From S012-113 sp965368405 (GTDB lineage: Bacteria; Bacteroidota; Bacteroidia; Cytophagales; Cyclobacteriaceae), in assembly GCA_965368405.1 (NCBI GenBank), contig CBDUMS010000118.1, forward strand, positions 1-8,194: 8,194 nucleotides of DNA. Reading direction: 5' to 3'. A program made the position numbers and the translations under genes. The notes beneath the pieces were generated by a model. The model searched no databases, was not told where the DNA came from, and saw only the letters and a program-made list of their open reading frames with translations. Each line of letters begins with the position of its first letter. Positions within the stretch are counted from its first letter, which is position 1. Shown one piece after another: positions 1-6,572 of the stretch.

Positions 1-807
1 AAGGGGATTGAGTTAATGCTTAATTCGACGAATATTCATAACGACAACCTTCGTTGGAATACTGATTTTAATATAGCATTTAACCGAGCAAAAGTAGTTG
101 ATATTCAAGGAGAAGAGTTTTTTACTGGAGCTATTGCAGGAAGAGGAGAAGCGAGCTTAGTACGAGAAGGAGAACCATTGGGGATTTTCTATGGATACCA
201 GTACGGAGGAGTCGATCCAACCACAGGCGATGCCTTTTATTTAGGCGAAGATGGCGCCAGTACTTTTGACCCTACTCCTGAGGATAGACGTATCATTGGC
301 TCCGCTAACCCTGATTTTATCTATGGTTTGACCAATACAGTCAGCTATAAAGGAATAACACTTCTTATTTTCCTTCAAGGGGTATACGGCAACGATGTAC
401 TAAATGCAACTAGATTCGATACTGAAGGCATGACAGATCCAAAAAATCAATCTAGTGCAGTAAATCGGAGATGGAAAAATGTTGGAGACGTTACAGATAT
501 TCCACGCTCATCCTGGGGCAATACTGACAATTCAAGAATTTCAACAAGATTTATCGAAGATGGTTCTTATATGAGAGTTAAGACGTTGACCTTGAGCTAC
601 GACCTCCCAAAATCAGTATTAAATAAGATGAAGTTGGTTGGGTTCAAGGTATATCTTACAGGGGAGAACCTCTTTACTTTCACTAAGTATACAGGCTTTG
701 ATCCGGAAGTCAATGCTTTTGGATATAGCAATACGGCTCAAGGTATTGATTTCGGAACATACCCACAAACAAGAAATATAATTGCTGGTTTAAACATCAT
801 ATTCTAA
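1..807 (+). CDS. SusC-like TonB-dependent outer-membrane transporter, C-terminal part (5' end outside window)
   Basis: This is the last 268 codons of a SusC/RagA-type transporter, a family of roughly 1000 residues, so about three quarters lies upstream. The frame is open from base 1, so the ATG at 16 is internal, not a start. Family marks include the GxFYGYQYGGVDP stretch, the IIGSANPDFIYGLTNTVSYKG strand pair (in parts), an SSAVNRRW segment, the FIEDGSYMRVKTLTLSY block, the LTGENLFTFTKYTGFDPE block, and a C-terminus ending GLNIIF, whose terminal aromatic is normal for an outer-membrane barrel. The protein forms the TonB-powered barrel that moves oligosaccharides into the periplasm, with SusD as its lid. 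The susD-like gene follows after 10 nt, so they are surely co-transcribed. The N-terminal carboxypeptidase-like domain, plug and TonB box cannot be seen. The family call is secure. The sugar carried cannot be read from this part and is inferred from the GH30 neighbours. Confidence 0.96.
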   Translation, partial: KGIELMLNSTNIHNDNLRWNTDFNIAFNRAKVVDIQGEEFFTGAIAGRGEASLVREGEPLGIFYGYQYGGVDPTTGDAFYLGEDGASTFDPTPEDRRIIGSANPDFIYGLTNTVSYKGITLLIFLQGVYGNDVLNATRFDTEGMTDPKNQSSAVNRRWKNVGDVTDIPRSSWGNTDNSRISTRFIEDGSYMRVKTLTLSYDLPKSVLNKMKLVGFKVYLTGENLFTFTKYTGFDPEVNAFGYSNTAQGIDFGTYPQTRNIIAGLNIIF

Positions 808-817
808 TCAAGTAAAA

Positions 818-2299
818 ATGAAAAGTTCAAAATTTATAATCAGTGTTTTATCAATCGGACTGCTTCTTGTCGTTAGTTGTGACAAAAAGCTTAATTTGAC
901 ACCAATATCGGAGGAAACTAGTGATATTGGATACGAAAATGCTAGCCAGATAGAGGCGGCATTGGTTGGGGCATACGAATCATTTCAGTCTGCTGAATAT
1001 TATGTTTGGGATAAAATACTTTTCCAGGATGTAAGATCTGATAACCACTATGCCGGTGGTGATAATCCAGAAATATTTCAAGTAGATTGGCTTACAATAA
1101 CTCCAACTAATTCTCGGCTTTTTGAAAACTGGGCAGATATCTATAACGCCATTACTAAAGCAAACACCGTTTTGGCCAGAGCTCCCTTGGTAAATGATCC
1201 GGCAAACTTATCTGAAGAACGAAGAGATCAGATAATGGGTGAGGCGTATTTTTTAAGAGCTTATCACTATTATACTTTGGTTACCAGCTGGGGAGGTGTA
1301 CCTCTAATCCTTAATGAAACTACGTCAACGCAACCAGAGGATATACGAATACCAAGATCAACCGATGATCAGGTATACGATCAAATCCTGCTTGACCTTG
1401 AGTTAGCAATTACCTTGCTTCCTGAAGTTTACAGTTCAGATAACAGCGTTAATAAGGCTCGAGCTACGGCCGGTGCGGCAAACGCTCTTGCGGCTAAAGC
1501 GGCTCTCCAAAGGCCAGTTCCTGATTACCAGGCAGCACTGGATTATTGCCTTGCCGTTGAAACTAGCGCTGCAAATTATCAACTTATAAATTATGAACAA
1601 TTGTTCGATGGTAACAATTATAATAATGCAGAATCGATTCTAGAAGTGCAATTTCTTGGTGGAGCTGAGGGATCCTGGGGCCCACAAATGCATCTTCCAC
1701 CATCAATTTCTGGAGATGGTTGGCGCAAGTTTACAACGCCATCACATAACCTTGTTGATGCATTCAATGCTGAGGGAGATGATATTCGACGTGATGCAAC
1801 TATACTTTTCGAAGCCGTTAGTTGGGTAGATGAATTTTGGGGTAACTCCGTAGGCAGCAGCATTCCTTTTGCCTATAAATGGAAAAATGCAAGCGGCTGG
1901 GCTAGTTCCGATAGACTACATTTATTGCGTCTTGGCGATGTGATCTTGTTAAAGGCAGAGGCTTTAGCCGGGCTAGATCGATTGGCTGAGGCAGCTACCG
2001 AAGTTAATAGAATAAGGGCACGAGTCAACTTACCAGATCTCACCGCGAGTGATCTGTCGAGCAAAAGCAATATGATGCAAGCTATTTTAGATGAAAGACG
2101 CCTTGAACTTGCCCAAGAAGGCCAAAGATGGGATGACCTAGTTCGGTTTGGGCAGGTAGTGAATGTTATGAATAACCTTGTTGAGATAGACCTCCGTACG
2201 GGTAATCCCTTTGATTATAATATGATTAATTCCAAAATATTGTTGCCTATTCCGCAAGAAGAACTTGATCGTAATCCGAGTTTAACACAAAATCAATAA
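818..2299 (+). CDS. SusD/RagB-like surface glycan-binding lipoprotein
   Basis: This is a complete 493-residue SusD-family protein, a usual length. The N-terminus is a lipoprotein signal (KSSK, hydrophobic stretch, then LVVSC with lipid Cys21), so the ATG at 818 is well supported. Family marks are the helical TPR-like region with GEAYFLRAYHYYTLVTSWGG (about 142-161) followed by VPLILNET, the DERRLELAQEGQRWDDLVRFG block near residues 425-445, and the C-terminal LLPIPQEELDRNPSLTQN motif. SusD proteins sit on the outer leaflet, bind glycan and close over the SusC barrel. The gene starts 10 nt after the susC-like stop, which fits a tight operon. Aromatic residues are plentiful in the middle of the protein (for example around the WGPQMHLPP stretch), but I cannot say which ones contact sugar. 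The ligand is probably a beta-glucan, judged only from the GH30 genes downstream. No truncation or frameshift is seen. Confidence 0.96.
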   Translation: MKSSKFIISVLSIGLLLVVSCDKKLNLTPISEETSDIGYENASQIEAALVGAYESFQSAEYYVWDKILFQDVRSDNHYAGGDNPEIFQVDWLTITPTNSRLFENWADIYNAITKANTVLARAPLVNDPANLSEERRDQIMGEAYFLRAYHYYTLVTSWGGVPLILNETTSTQPEDIRIPRSTDDQVYDQILLDLELAITLLPEVYSSDNSVNKARATAGAANALAAKAALQRPVPDYQAALDYCLAVETSAANYQLINYEQLFDGNNYNNAESILEVQFLGGAEGSWGPQMHLPPSISGDGWRKFTTPSHNLVDAFNAEGDDIRRDATILFEAVSWVDEFWGNSVGSSIPFAYKWKNASGWASSDRLHLLRLGDVILLKAEALAGLDRLAEAATEVNRIRARVNLPDLTASDLSSKSNMMQAILDERRLELAQEGQRWDDLVRFGQVVNVMNNLVEIDLRTGNPFDYNMINSKILLPIPQEELDRNPSLTQNQ

Positions 2300-2354
2300 T
2301 ATCTAAACACAATTATTAACCATAAAAATTTTCTTCAATTTAAATCAAAAGAAC

Positions 2355-3302
2355 ATGAAAAAAATAATTCGAAATTCAGCATTTTACTTGCTCCTAGTTA
2401 CACCATTGGTAATATGGTCGTGCAAGGAAGACCCGGCTCCTGTTGTAGAGCCACCTTTAGCGGGCTTTTCATTTGTTGTTAATGAGTTGGAAGTCACTTT
2501 TTCCAATTCGTCTGTGGATGCTGAAAGCTATAGCTGGGATTTTGGTGATGGAAACATGTCTGCTGAGGCTAGTCCGAAGCACACTTACACGGCTAGTGGT
2601 ACGTATTCTGTTAAGTTAATTGCAACAAATACTGGAGGAACCGATGATATCACCCAGGAATTGTCTGTGTCTGGCTTTGGACCAAACCTTATTGCTAATG
2701 GAGATTTTGAAGACAACACCGGTTGGGTTGGAAATCAGCTATGGACCTCAGATGATAATGCGGTAGGTCATGACTTTGACAATGGAACTTATGCTTTTAA
2801 AACTGGAACCTACACGGACGCTGACGGAATGGAACAATCAACTTATTGGTCTAATTACGTTCTTTATCAAGAAGTAGAACTTGAAGTTGGGAAAACATAT
2901 CAATTAGATGGCGATCTTAGTAGCTCAAGCGGTACGCTAGCTACGTGGTTTGAAGTTTACCTAGTTCCTGCAACGGTGGACGAAATTGTAAATGAAGATC
3001 CGCTTCCTGGTGGAGGTGCTCAATTCGAGATAAAAGCTTTCGGAGATGATGGGACAGAAAATTGCTCAGCTTCACCTTTTGAAGGTACTCTACTAGAAAT
3101 TGCAGCTAACTGCACTAAAAATGATTTCTCAGAAAAGCTTATGGGAGCTAATGGTCAGTTCACAGTAGTAGATAGTGTGCTTTCAAATGGTAAAGCGTTC
3201 CTTGCTTTCAAGGTAGGATCAGGTTTTGCCCCTGACGGCGAAGTGGCCACATTTGGAGATGGTATAATCCTTGATAATGTCGTTATTAAGGAAGTTTTAT
3301 AA
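2355..3302 (+). CDS. PKD-domain lipoprotein, probable surface glycan-binding protein (SGBP)
   Basis: This 315-residue protein has a lipoprotein signal ending VIWSC (Cys23). The next residues, KED and then a proline-rich linker, resemble the acidic lipoprotein export signal that sends Bacteroidota lipoproteins to the cell surface. Residues about 35-106 form a PKD domain with the hallmark YSWDFGDG (59-66) and HTYTASGTYSVKL (76-88). Residues about 110-315 form a second domain that opens with NLIANGDFEDNTGW and ends with GIILDNVVIKEV, the edge strands typical of jelly-roll carbohydrate-binding modules of the CBM4/9 type. Cys237 and Cys253 could form a disulfide outside the cell. No catalytic motif is seen. 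Its place straight after susD is where PULs usually carry an extra SGBP, and PKD-containing SGBPs are known from marine laminarin loci. It may hold beta-glucan at the surface, with the PKD domain as a spacer. The PKD call is firm. The binding-module call is by pattern only and the ligand is inferred. Confidence 0.82.
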   Translation: MKKIIRNSAFYLLLVTPLVIWSCKEDPAPVVEPPLAGFSFVVNELEVTFSNSSVDAESYSWDFGDGNMSAEASPKHTYTASGTYSVKLIATNTGGTDDITQELSVSGFGPNLIANGDFEDNTGWVGNQLWTSDDNAVGHDFDNGTYAFKTGTYTDADGMEQSTYWSNYVLYQEVELEVGKTYQLDGDLSSSSGTLATWFEVYLVPATVDEIVNEDPLPGGGAQFEIKAFGDDGTENCSASPFEGTLLEIAANCTKNDFSEKLMGANGQFTVVDSVLSNGKAFLAFKVGSGFAPDGEVATFGDGIILDNVVIKEVL

Positions 3303-3327
3303 GCAATAGCTAAAGAATAAACTGAAC

Positions 3328-3355
3328 TAATGAGTTGGGGCTTCCCAACTCATTA
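3328..3355 (+). terminator. Perfect 12-bp intercistronic hairpin between SGBP and first GH30 gene
   Basis: TAATGAGTTGGG (3328-3339) and CCCAACTCATTA (3344-3355) are exact inverted complements around a GCTT loop. The following bases (TTACTCTTATC) are pyrimidine-rich but lack a true T-run. The hairpin starts 25 nt after the SGBP stop and ends 14 nt before the GH30 ATG. It could be a leaky terminator or attenuator, or a 3' stabiliser that keeps the susC-susD-SGBP message more abundant than the enzyme message. It is also close enough to the GH30 start to affect ribosome access. The structure is certain on paper; its role is inferred. Confidence 0.6.
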
Positions 3356-3369
3356 TTACTCTTATCAAA

Positions 3370-4812
3370 ATGTATTTAAAGGGAATTGGAATTCTGGCTT
3401 GCTTAGTAATTATTGCTAATTTACTATCGTGTGATGGAAAAGATGAGCAGTATTACCCACCACCTATAGCTCCAGAACCACCGGAAGTTGAGGTCTATTT
3501 AACCAAAGCGAATAAAGCCGCAGCTCTTACAAAACAAGTAGACTTTGTAAGAAGCTACAACCAAGATTCAGGGATAGATATAAATCTCGATCGAAATGTA
3601 TCGTTCCAAGAGGTAGATGGTTTCGGGTTTGCTTTAACAGGCGGAAGTGCAGAGCATATAACTGCCATGTCAGCATCAACTCAGGCAGACTTACTATCCG
3701 AACTATTTGGGACAGGTAGCGATGCAATCCATATCTCGTACTTAAGGATAAGCATTGGAGCTTCAGATCTAAACTCTGAACCATTTACATATAACGATCT
3801 TCCTATTGGAGAAACCGATGTAGATCAAACAAATTTCTCCCTAGATAAGGATAGAGATATACTGATTCCTCTTTTAAAGAAGATTATAGCTATTAATCCC
3901 GATATTAAGATAATGGCTTCTCCGTGGTCAGCTCCTAGTTGGATGAAAACCAATAATGCAACAAAGGGAGGAGAGCTTAGACAAGAATATTATAGCTCCT
4001 ATGCTACATATTTTAAAAAATATATTGAGGCAATGGCATCAGAAGGGATTGAGATTGATGCCATAACAATCCAGAATGAGCCTTTACATGAGGGAAATAA
4101 CCCAAGTATGGGCATGAGCTGGTTCCAGCAGGCTACTTTTATTAAAGATCATTTAGGACCATTATTTGAAGCGAATGCAATTCAAACAAAAATCATCTTG
4201 TACGATCATAATGCTGATAACACCGACTACCCAATTTCGATTTTAGACAATAGTGATGCTAGAAGATATGTTGATGGATCGGCATTCCATCTATACGGTG
4301 GAAAAATTAGCGACCTGTCCTTAGTTCACAATGCACATCAAGATAAGAACATATACTTTACTGAACAATGGTTTGGAGCGCCAGGAGTTTTTCCTGAAGA
4401 TCTAAGATGGCATACAAGAGAAATTATTATTGGTGCGACTCGTAATTGGTCAAAAGCAGTTATCGAATGGAATTTATCATCTAATCCTAGCTTAACACCT
4501 CATACAAACGGTGGCTGTACAGCCTGCTTAGGAGGAATTACCATTGATGGCAATAACGTTACTCGAAACGCTGGATACTACGTGGTAGGGCATGCATCTA
4601 AGTTCGTCTTATCAGGCTCAAAAAGGATTGCATCAAATTATCCTAACGAGACACCTAACGTGTGCTTTCTTACCACAGATAATAGAATTGTACTTCTCGT
4701 ACTTAATAATACTGAGGAATCTAGAGAGATAAATGTCAATGATAGTACAACATTTTTTTCGGCAACATTAGATGCCGGATCTGTTGCCACATTTATATGG
4801 AAAAATGAATAG
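3370..4812 (+). CDS. GH30 family glycoside hydrolase lipoprotein, subfamily-3-like (probable endo-beta-1,6-glucanase)
   Basis: This is a complete 480-residue enzyme. The signal peptide ends ANLLSC (lipid Cys21), followed by DGKDE, which resembles the surface lipoprotein export signal, then a PPP-rich linker. The GH30 (beta/alpha)8 barrel spans about 75-410, with the conserved SPWSAPSWMKTN segment (184-195). The acid/base is Glu237 in ITIQNEP and the nucleophile Glu332 in YFTEQW, spaced as expected for the family. The C-terminal beta-sandwich domain ends the protein. The loop with GGCTACLGG (Cys383 and Cys386) resembles Bacteroidota GH30_3 proteins such as the beta-1,6-glucanase of Bacteroides thetaiotaomicron, and differs from the NFC-type loop of the next gene. 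It probably cuts beta-1,6-glucosidic bonds at the cell surface. The stop overlaps the next start by 8 nt, so the two are probably translationally coupled. The family is secure. The subfamily and endo action are from motif memory, and other beta-glucosidic bonds are possible. Confidence 0.9.
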   Translation: MYLKGIGILACLVIIANLLSCDGKDEQYYPPPIAPEPPEVEVYLTKANKAAALTKQVDFVRSYNQDSGIDINLDRNVSFQEVDGFGFALTGGSAEHITAMSASTQADLLSELFGTGSDAIHISYLRISIGASDLNSEPFTYNDLPIGETDVDQTNFSLDKDRDILIPLLKKIIAINPDIKIMASPWSAPSWMKTNNATKGGELRQEYYSSYATYFKKYIEAMASEGIEIDAITIQNEPLHEGNNPSMGMSWFQQATFIKDHLGPLFEANAIQTKIILYDHNADNTDYPISILDNSDARRYVDGSAFHLYGGKISDLSLVHNAHQDKNIYFTEQWFGAPGVFPEDLRWHTREIIIGATRNWSKAVIEWNLSSNPSLTPHTNGGCTACLGGITIDGNNVTRNAGYYVVGHASKFVLSGSKRIASNYPNETPNVCFLTTDNRIVLLVLNNTEESREINVNDSTTFFSATLDAGSVATFIWKNE

Positions 4813-6283
4813 AATTGGAATATTATTTTTTGCGATATACGCGGTTGCCTGCACCAATCAACCACCGAACGAAATGGCACCAGTACAAAAAGAACTAGGT
4901 TCTCTTAGTAGTGCAGAAATCTATACTACGGCGAAAAATTCAGAAAAGCGCCTTGCCATGGACAAGACGGTATCATTTGAGAGCAAAACGCAGCCGTTAG
5001 AGAATGAGCGCTCGATATTCGTAAACCCTAATAATAGTTTTCAGGAATTCTTGGGAATAGGGGCAGCTGTAACAGATGCAAGTGCGGAGGTGTTTGCTCA
5101 ATTACCACCAAATAAGCAAGAGGAGTTTTTAAATGCATACTTCGGCGATAATGGTATAAACTATACCTTGTTACGAACCACAATCCATAGTGCCGATTTC
5201 GGTTCAGGTAGCTATACTTATATTGAAGAAGGAGATAAAGATTTAGCAACCTTCGATATTTCTCATGACCTTGATTATCGAATCCCACTCATTAAAAAGA
5301 TAATGGAAAAGAGTGAGAATAAACTACCATTATATGTTAGTCCATGGAGTCCACCTGCTTTTATGAAATCAAATGGTAGTATGCTTCAGGGTGGAAGTTT
5401 GCTTCCAGAATTCTATGAGTCTTGGGCATTGTACTATGCAAAGTTCATCAAAGCTTATGAAGCATTAGATATTCCAATTTGGGGCCTAACTATCCAGAAT
5501 GAACCAATGGCCAAACAGCGATGGGAGTCATGTATTTACTCTGCGGAGCAAGAGCGTGATTTTTTAAAAAACTACCTAGGGCCAACATTACAAAAGGAGG
5601 GTTTGGGAGATAAAAAAATCATTGTATGGGATCATAATCGAGACTTGATTCCAAATAGAGCAAATGTAATTTTTGATGATCCTGAAGCGGCAAAATATGC
5701 ATGGGGAATAGGTTTCCATTGGTATGAAACCTGGGCAGGAGGAGATCCTAAATTCGATAATTTGACAAATGTGACTCAATCGTATCCTGATAAAAAGTTG
5801 TTGTTTACAGAAGGATGTAATGAAGCTTTCGACTCACTAAAATATGAATATTGGCCAAACGCCGAGCGTTATGGCAGATCTATGATTACCGATTTTAATC
5901 AAGGCACCGTTGGTTGGACAGATTGGAATATCTTACTAAATGAGTTTGGTGGCCCTAATCATGTAGAAAACTTCTGCTTTGCGCCCATTCATGCTGACAC
6001 GAGATCGGGAGAGCTAATTTATACACCTTCTTATTACTATATCGGTCACTTTTCTAAATTTGTTGAAGCTGGCGCTCTAAGAATAAGCACCACAAGTAGC
6101 CATAGTGACTTATTGAGCACTACCTGGCAGAATCAGAATGGACAATTAGTAACTATTGTCATGAATCCAACTGATAAACAAATAGAATATAACCTGTATG
6201 TAAATGAGCAACAACTGCCTACAAGCATTGAACCTCGTGCGATGCAAACGATCTTGTATTCGGATAAAGATGTTATTGAGTGA
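4805..6283 (+). CDS. GH30 family glycoside hydrolase lipoprotein, subfamily-1-like (glucocerebrosidase-type exo-beta-glucosidase)
   Basis: I place the start at the ATG at 4805, giving 492 residues. A longer frame opens at 4772, but it would add 11 residues (MPDLLPHLYGK) in front of a clean lipoprotein signal (MNRIGILFFAIYAVAC, lipid Cys16) and overlap the previous gene by 41 nt instead of 8. The GH30 barrel carries VSPWSPPAFMKSNG (178-191), acid/base Glu233 in TIQNEP, and nucleophile Glu336 in FTEGCNE. NEFGGPNHVENFCFAPI (379-395) and YYIGHFSKFVEAGALRIS closely match the corresponding parts of human glucocerebrosidase and other GH30_1 enzymes. A beta-sandwich domain ends the protein. The residues after Cys16 (TNQPPNE) lack the K-acidic-acidic surface signal, so it may face the periplasm. 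It probably removes glucose from beta-linked gluco-oligosaccharides made by its neighbour. Some GH30_1 enzymes act on beta-xylosides or beta-1,6 branches of laminarin, so the exact bond is unproven. Confidence 0.9.
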   Translation: MNRIGILFFAIYAVACTNQPPNEMAPVQKELGSLSSAEIYTTAKNSEKRLAMDKTVSFESKTQPLENERSIFVNPNNSFQEFLGIGAAVTDASAEVFAQLPPNKQEEFLNAYFGDNGINYTLLRTTIHSADFGSGSYTYIEEGDKDLATFDISHDLDYRIPLIKKIMEKSENKLPLYVSPWSPPAFMKSNGSMLQGGSLLPEFYESWALYYAKFIKAYEALDIPIWGLTIQNEPMAKQRWESCIYSAEQERDFLKNYLGPTLQKEGLGDKKIIVWDHNRDLIPNRANVIFDDPEAAKYAWGIGFHWYETWAGGDPKFDNLTNVTQSYPDKKLLFTEGCNEAFDSLKYEYWPNAERYGRSMITDFNQGTVGWTDWNILLNEFGGPNHVENFCFAPIHADTRSGELIYTPSYYYIGHFSKFVEAGALRISTTSSHSDLLSTTWQNQNGQLVTIVMNPTDKQIEYNLYVNEQQLPTSIEPRAMQTILYSDKDVIE

Positions 6284-6370
6284 AAATAAATATTGGAGGA
6301 ACTTGATCTCTTGGGGAATCCTGTAGGTCAAAAAGTATTTAGATTAATAGTAGTTTTTTACTTGGTTAGT

Positions 6371-6408
6371 TGATAGAAGCGCTCTTATTTTATTGAGCGT
6401 TTCTATTA
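6371..6408 (+). terminator. Terminator-like hairpin ending the PUL transcript
   Basis: TGATAGAAGCGCTC (6371-6384) pairs with GAGCGTTTCTATTA (6395-6408) over 14 bp, with two G-T wobbles, around the 10-nt loop TTATTTTATT. The core GCGCTC/GAGCG(T) is the GC-rich part, and the right arm runs into an AT-rich tail. It lies 87 nt after the second GH30 stop and 164 nt before the symporter start. It probably ends transcription of the susC-to-GH30 operon and so makes the symporter gene a separate unit. There is no uninterrupted T-run, so termination may be incomplete. Confidence 0.6.
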
Positions 6409-6412
6409 TTTA

Positions 6413-6430
6413 TTAGACTGAACAGTCTAA
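6413..6430. promoter_or_regulatory. 18-bp palindrome, candidate operator upstream of the symporter gene
   Basis: TTAGACTG-AA-CAGTCTAA has perfect 8-bp arms around two bases. It lies 143 nt before the symporter start and just beyond the terminator hairpin. The half-site CAGTCTA (6423-6429) recurs in the same direction at 6460-6466. A two-base centre makes a poor RNA hairpin, so a site for a dimeric repressor or activator is more likely. The shape is like TetR-family operators and lacks the central CG step usual for LacI-family sites. No regulator gene lies in the window, so the binding protein is unknown. Confidence 0.45.
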
Positions 6431-6572
6431 ATTGAATAGGTTGGTTTTTTTGTATTAATCAGTCTATGATCATTTGTTAACCTCAACTATGTTGTAATTA
6501 CTAAATACTTCTATGATATTCTTTCGGGATGAAACTGCTAATAAAATCCTTAACACCTAAATACCTTAATCC
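6431..6572 (+). promoter_or_regulatory. AT-rich leader expected to hold the symporter promoter; no clear consensus match
   Basis: If the hairpin at 6371-6408 ends the PUL transcript, the symporter promoter should lie here. I looked for the Bacteroidota pattern (TTG near -33, TAnnTTTG near -7). The best pair is TTG at 6492-6494 with TATTCTTT at 6517-6524, which has two mismatches and a 22-nt gap, so it is weak. TTTG at 6473-6476 lacks a good partner. No Shine-Dalgarno sequence precedes the ATG at 6573, which is normal for this phylum. The second half-site copy (6460-6466) falls inside this stretch. Confidence 0.25.

Noticed and set aside
2300..2354. Possible promoter or hairpin between susD and the SGBP gene
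   Set aside because: The 55-nt gap is AT-rich with no clear inverted repeat and no TAnnTTTG element, so a simple intra-operon spacer is the best reading.
4772..4804. Upstream in-frame ATG giving an 11-residue longer second GH30 protein
   Set aside because: It would put MPDLLPHLYGK before a complete lipoprotein signal peptide and lengthen the overlap with the previous gene from 8 to 41 nt.
6305..6335. Possible stem TTGATCT/AGGTCAA just after the GH30 operon
   Set aside because: It is only 7 bp with a wobble and a loose loop, and no T-run follows on the + strand. The hairpin at 6371-6408 is the better terminator.
6293..6373. Short frame after the second GH30 stop (LEELDLLGNPVGQKVFR and a hydrophobic tail)
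   Set aside because: It has only a TTG as possible start, is 26 codons long, and shows no family motif I recognise. It is probably chance, though a remnant of an old gene cannot be excluded.
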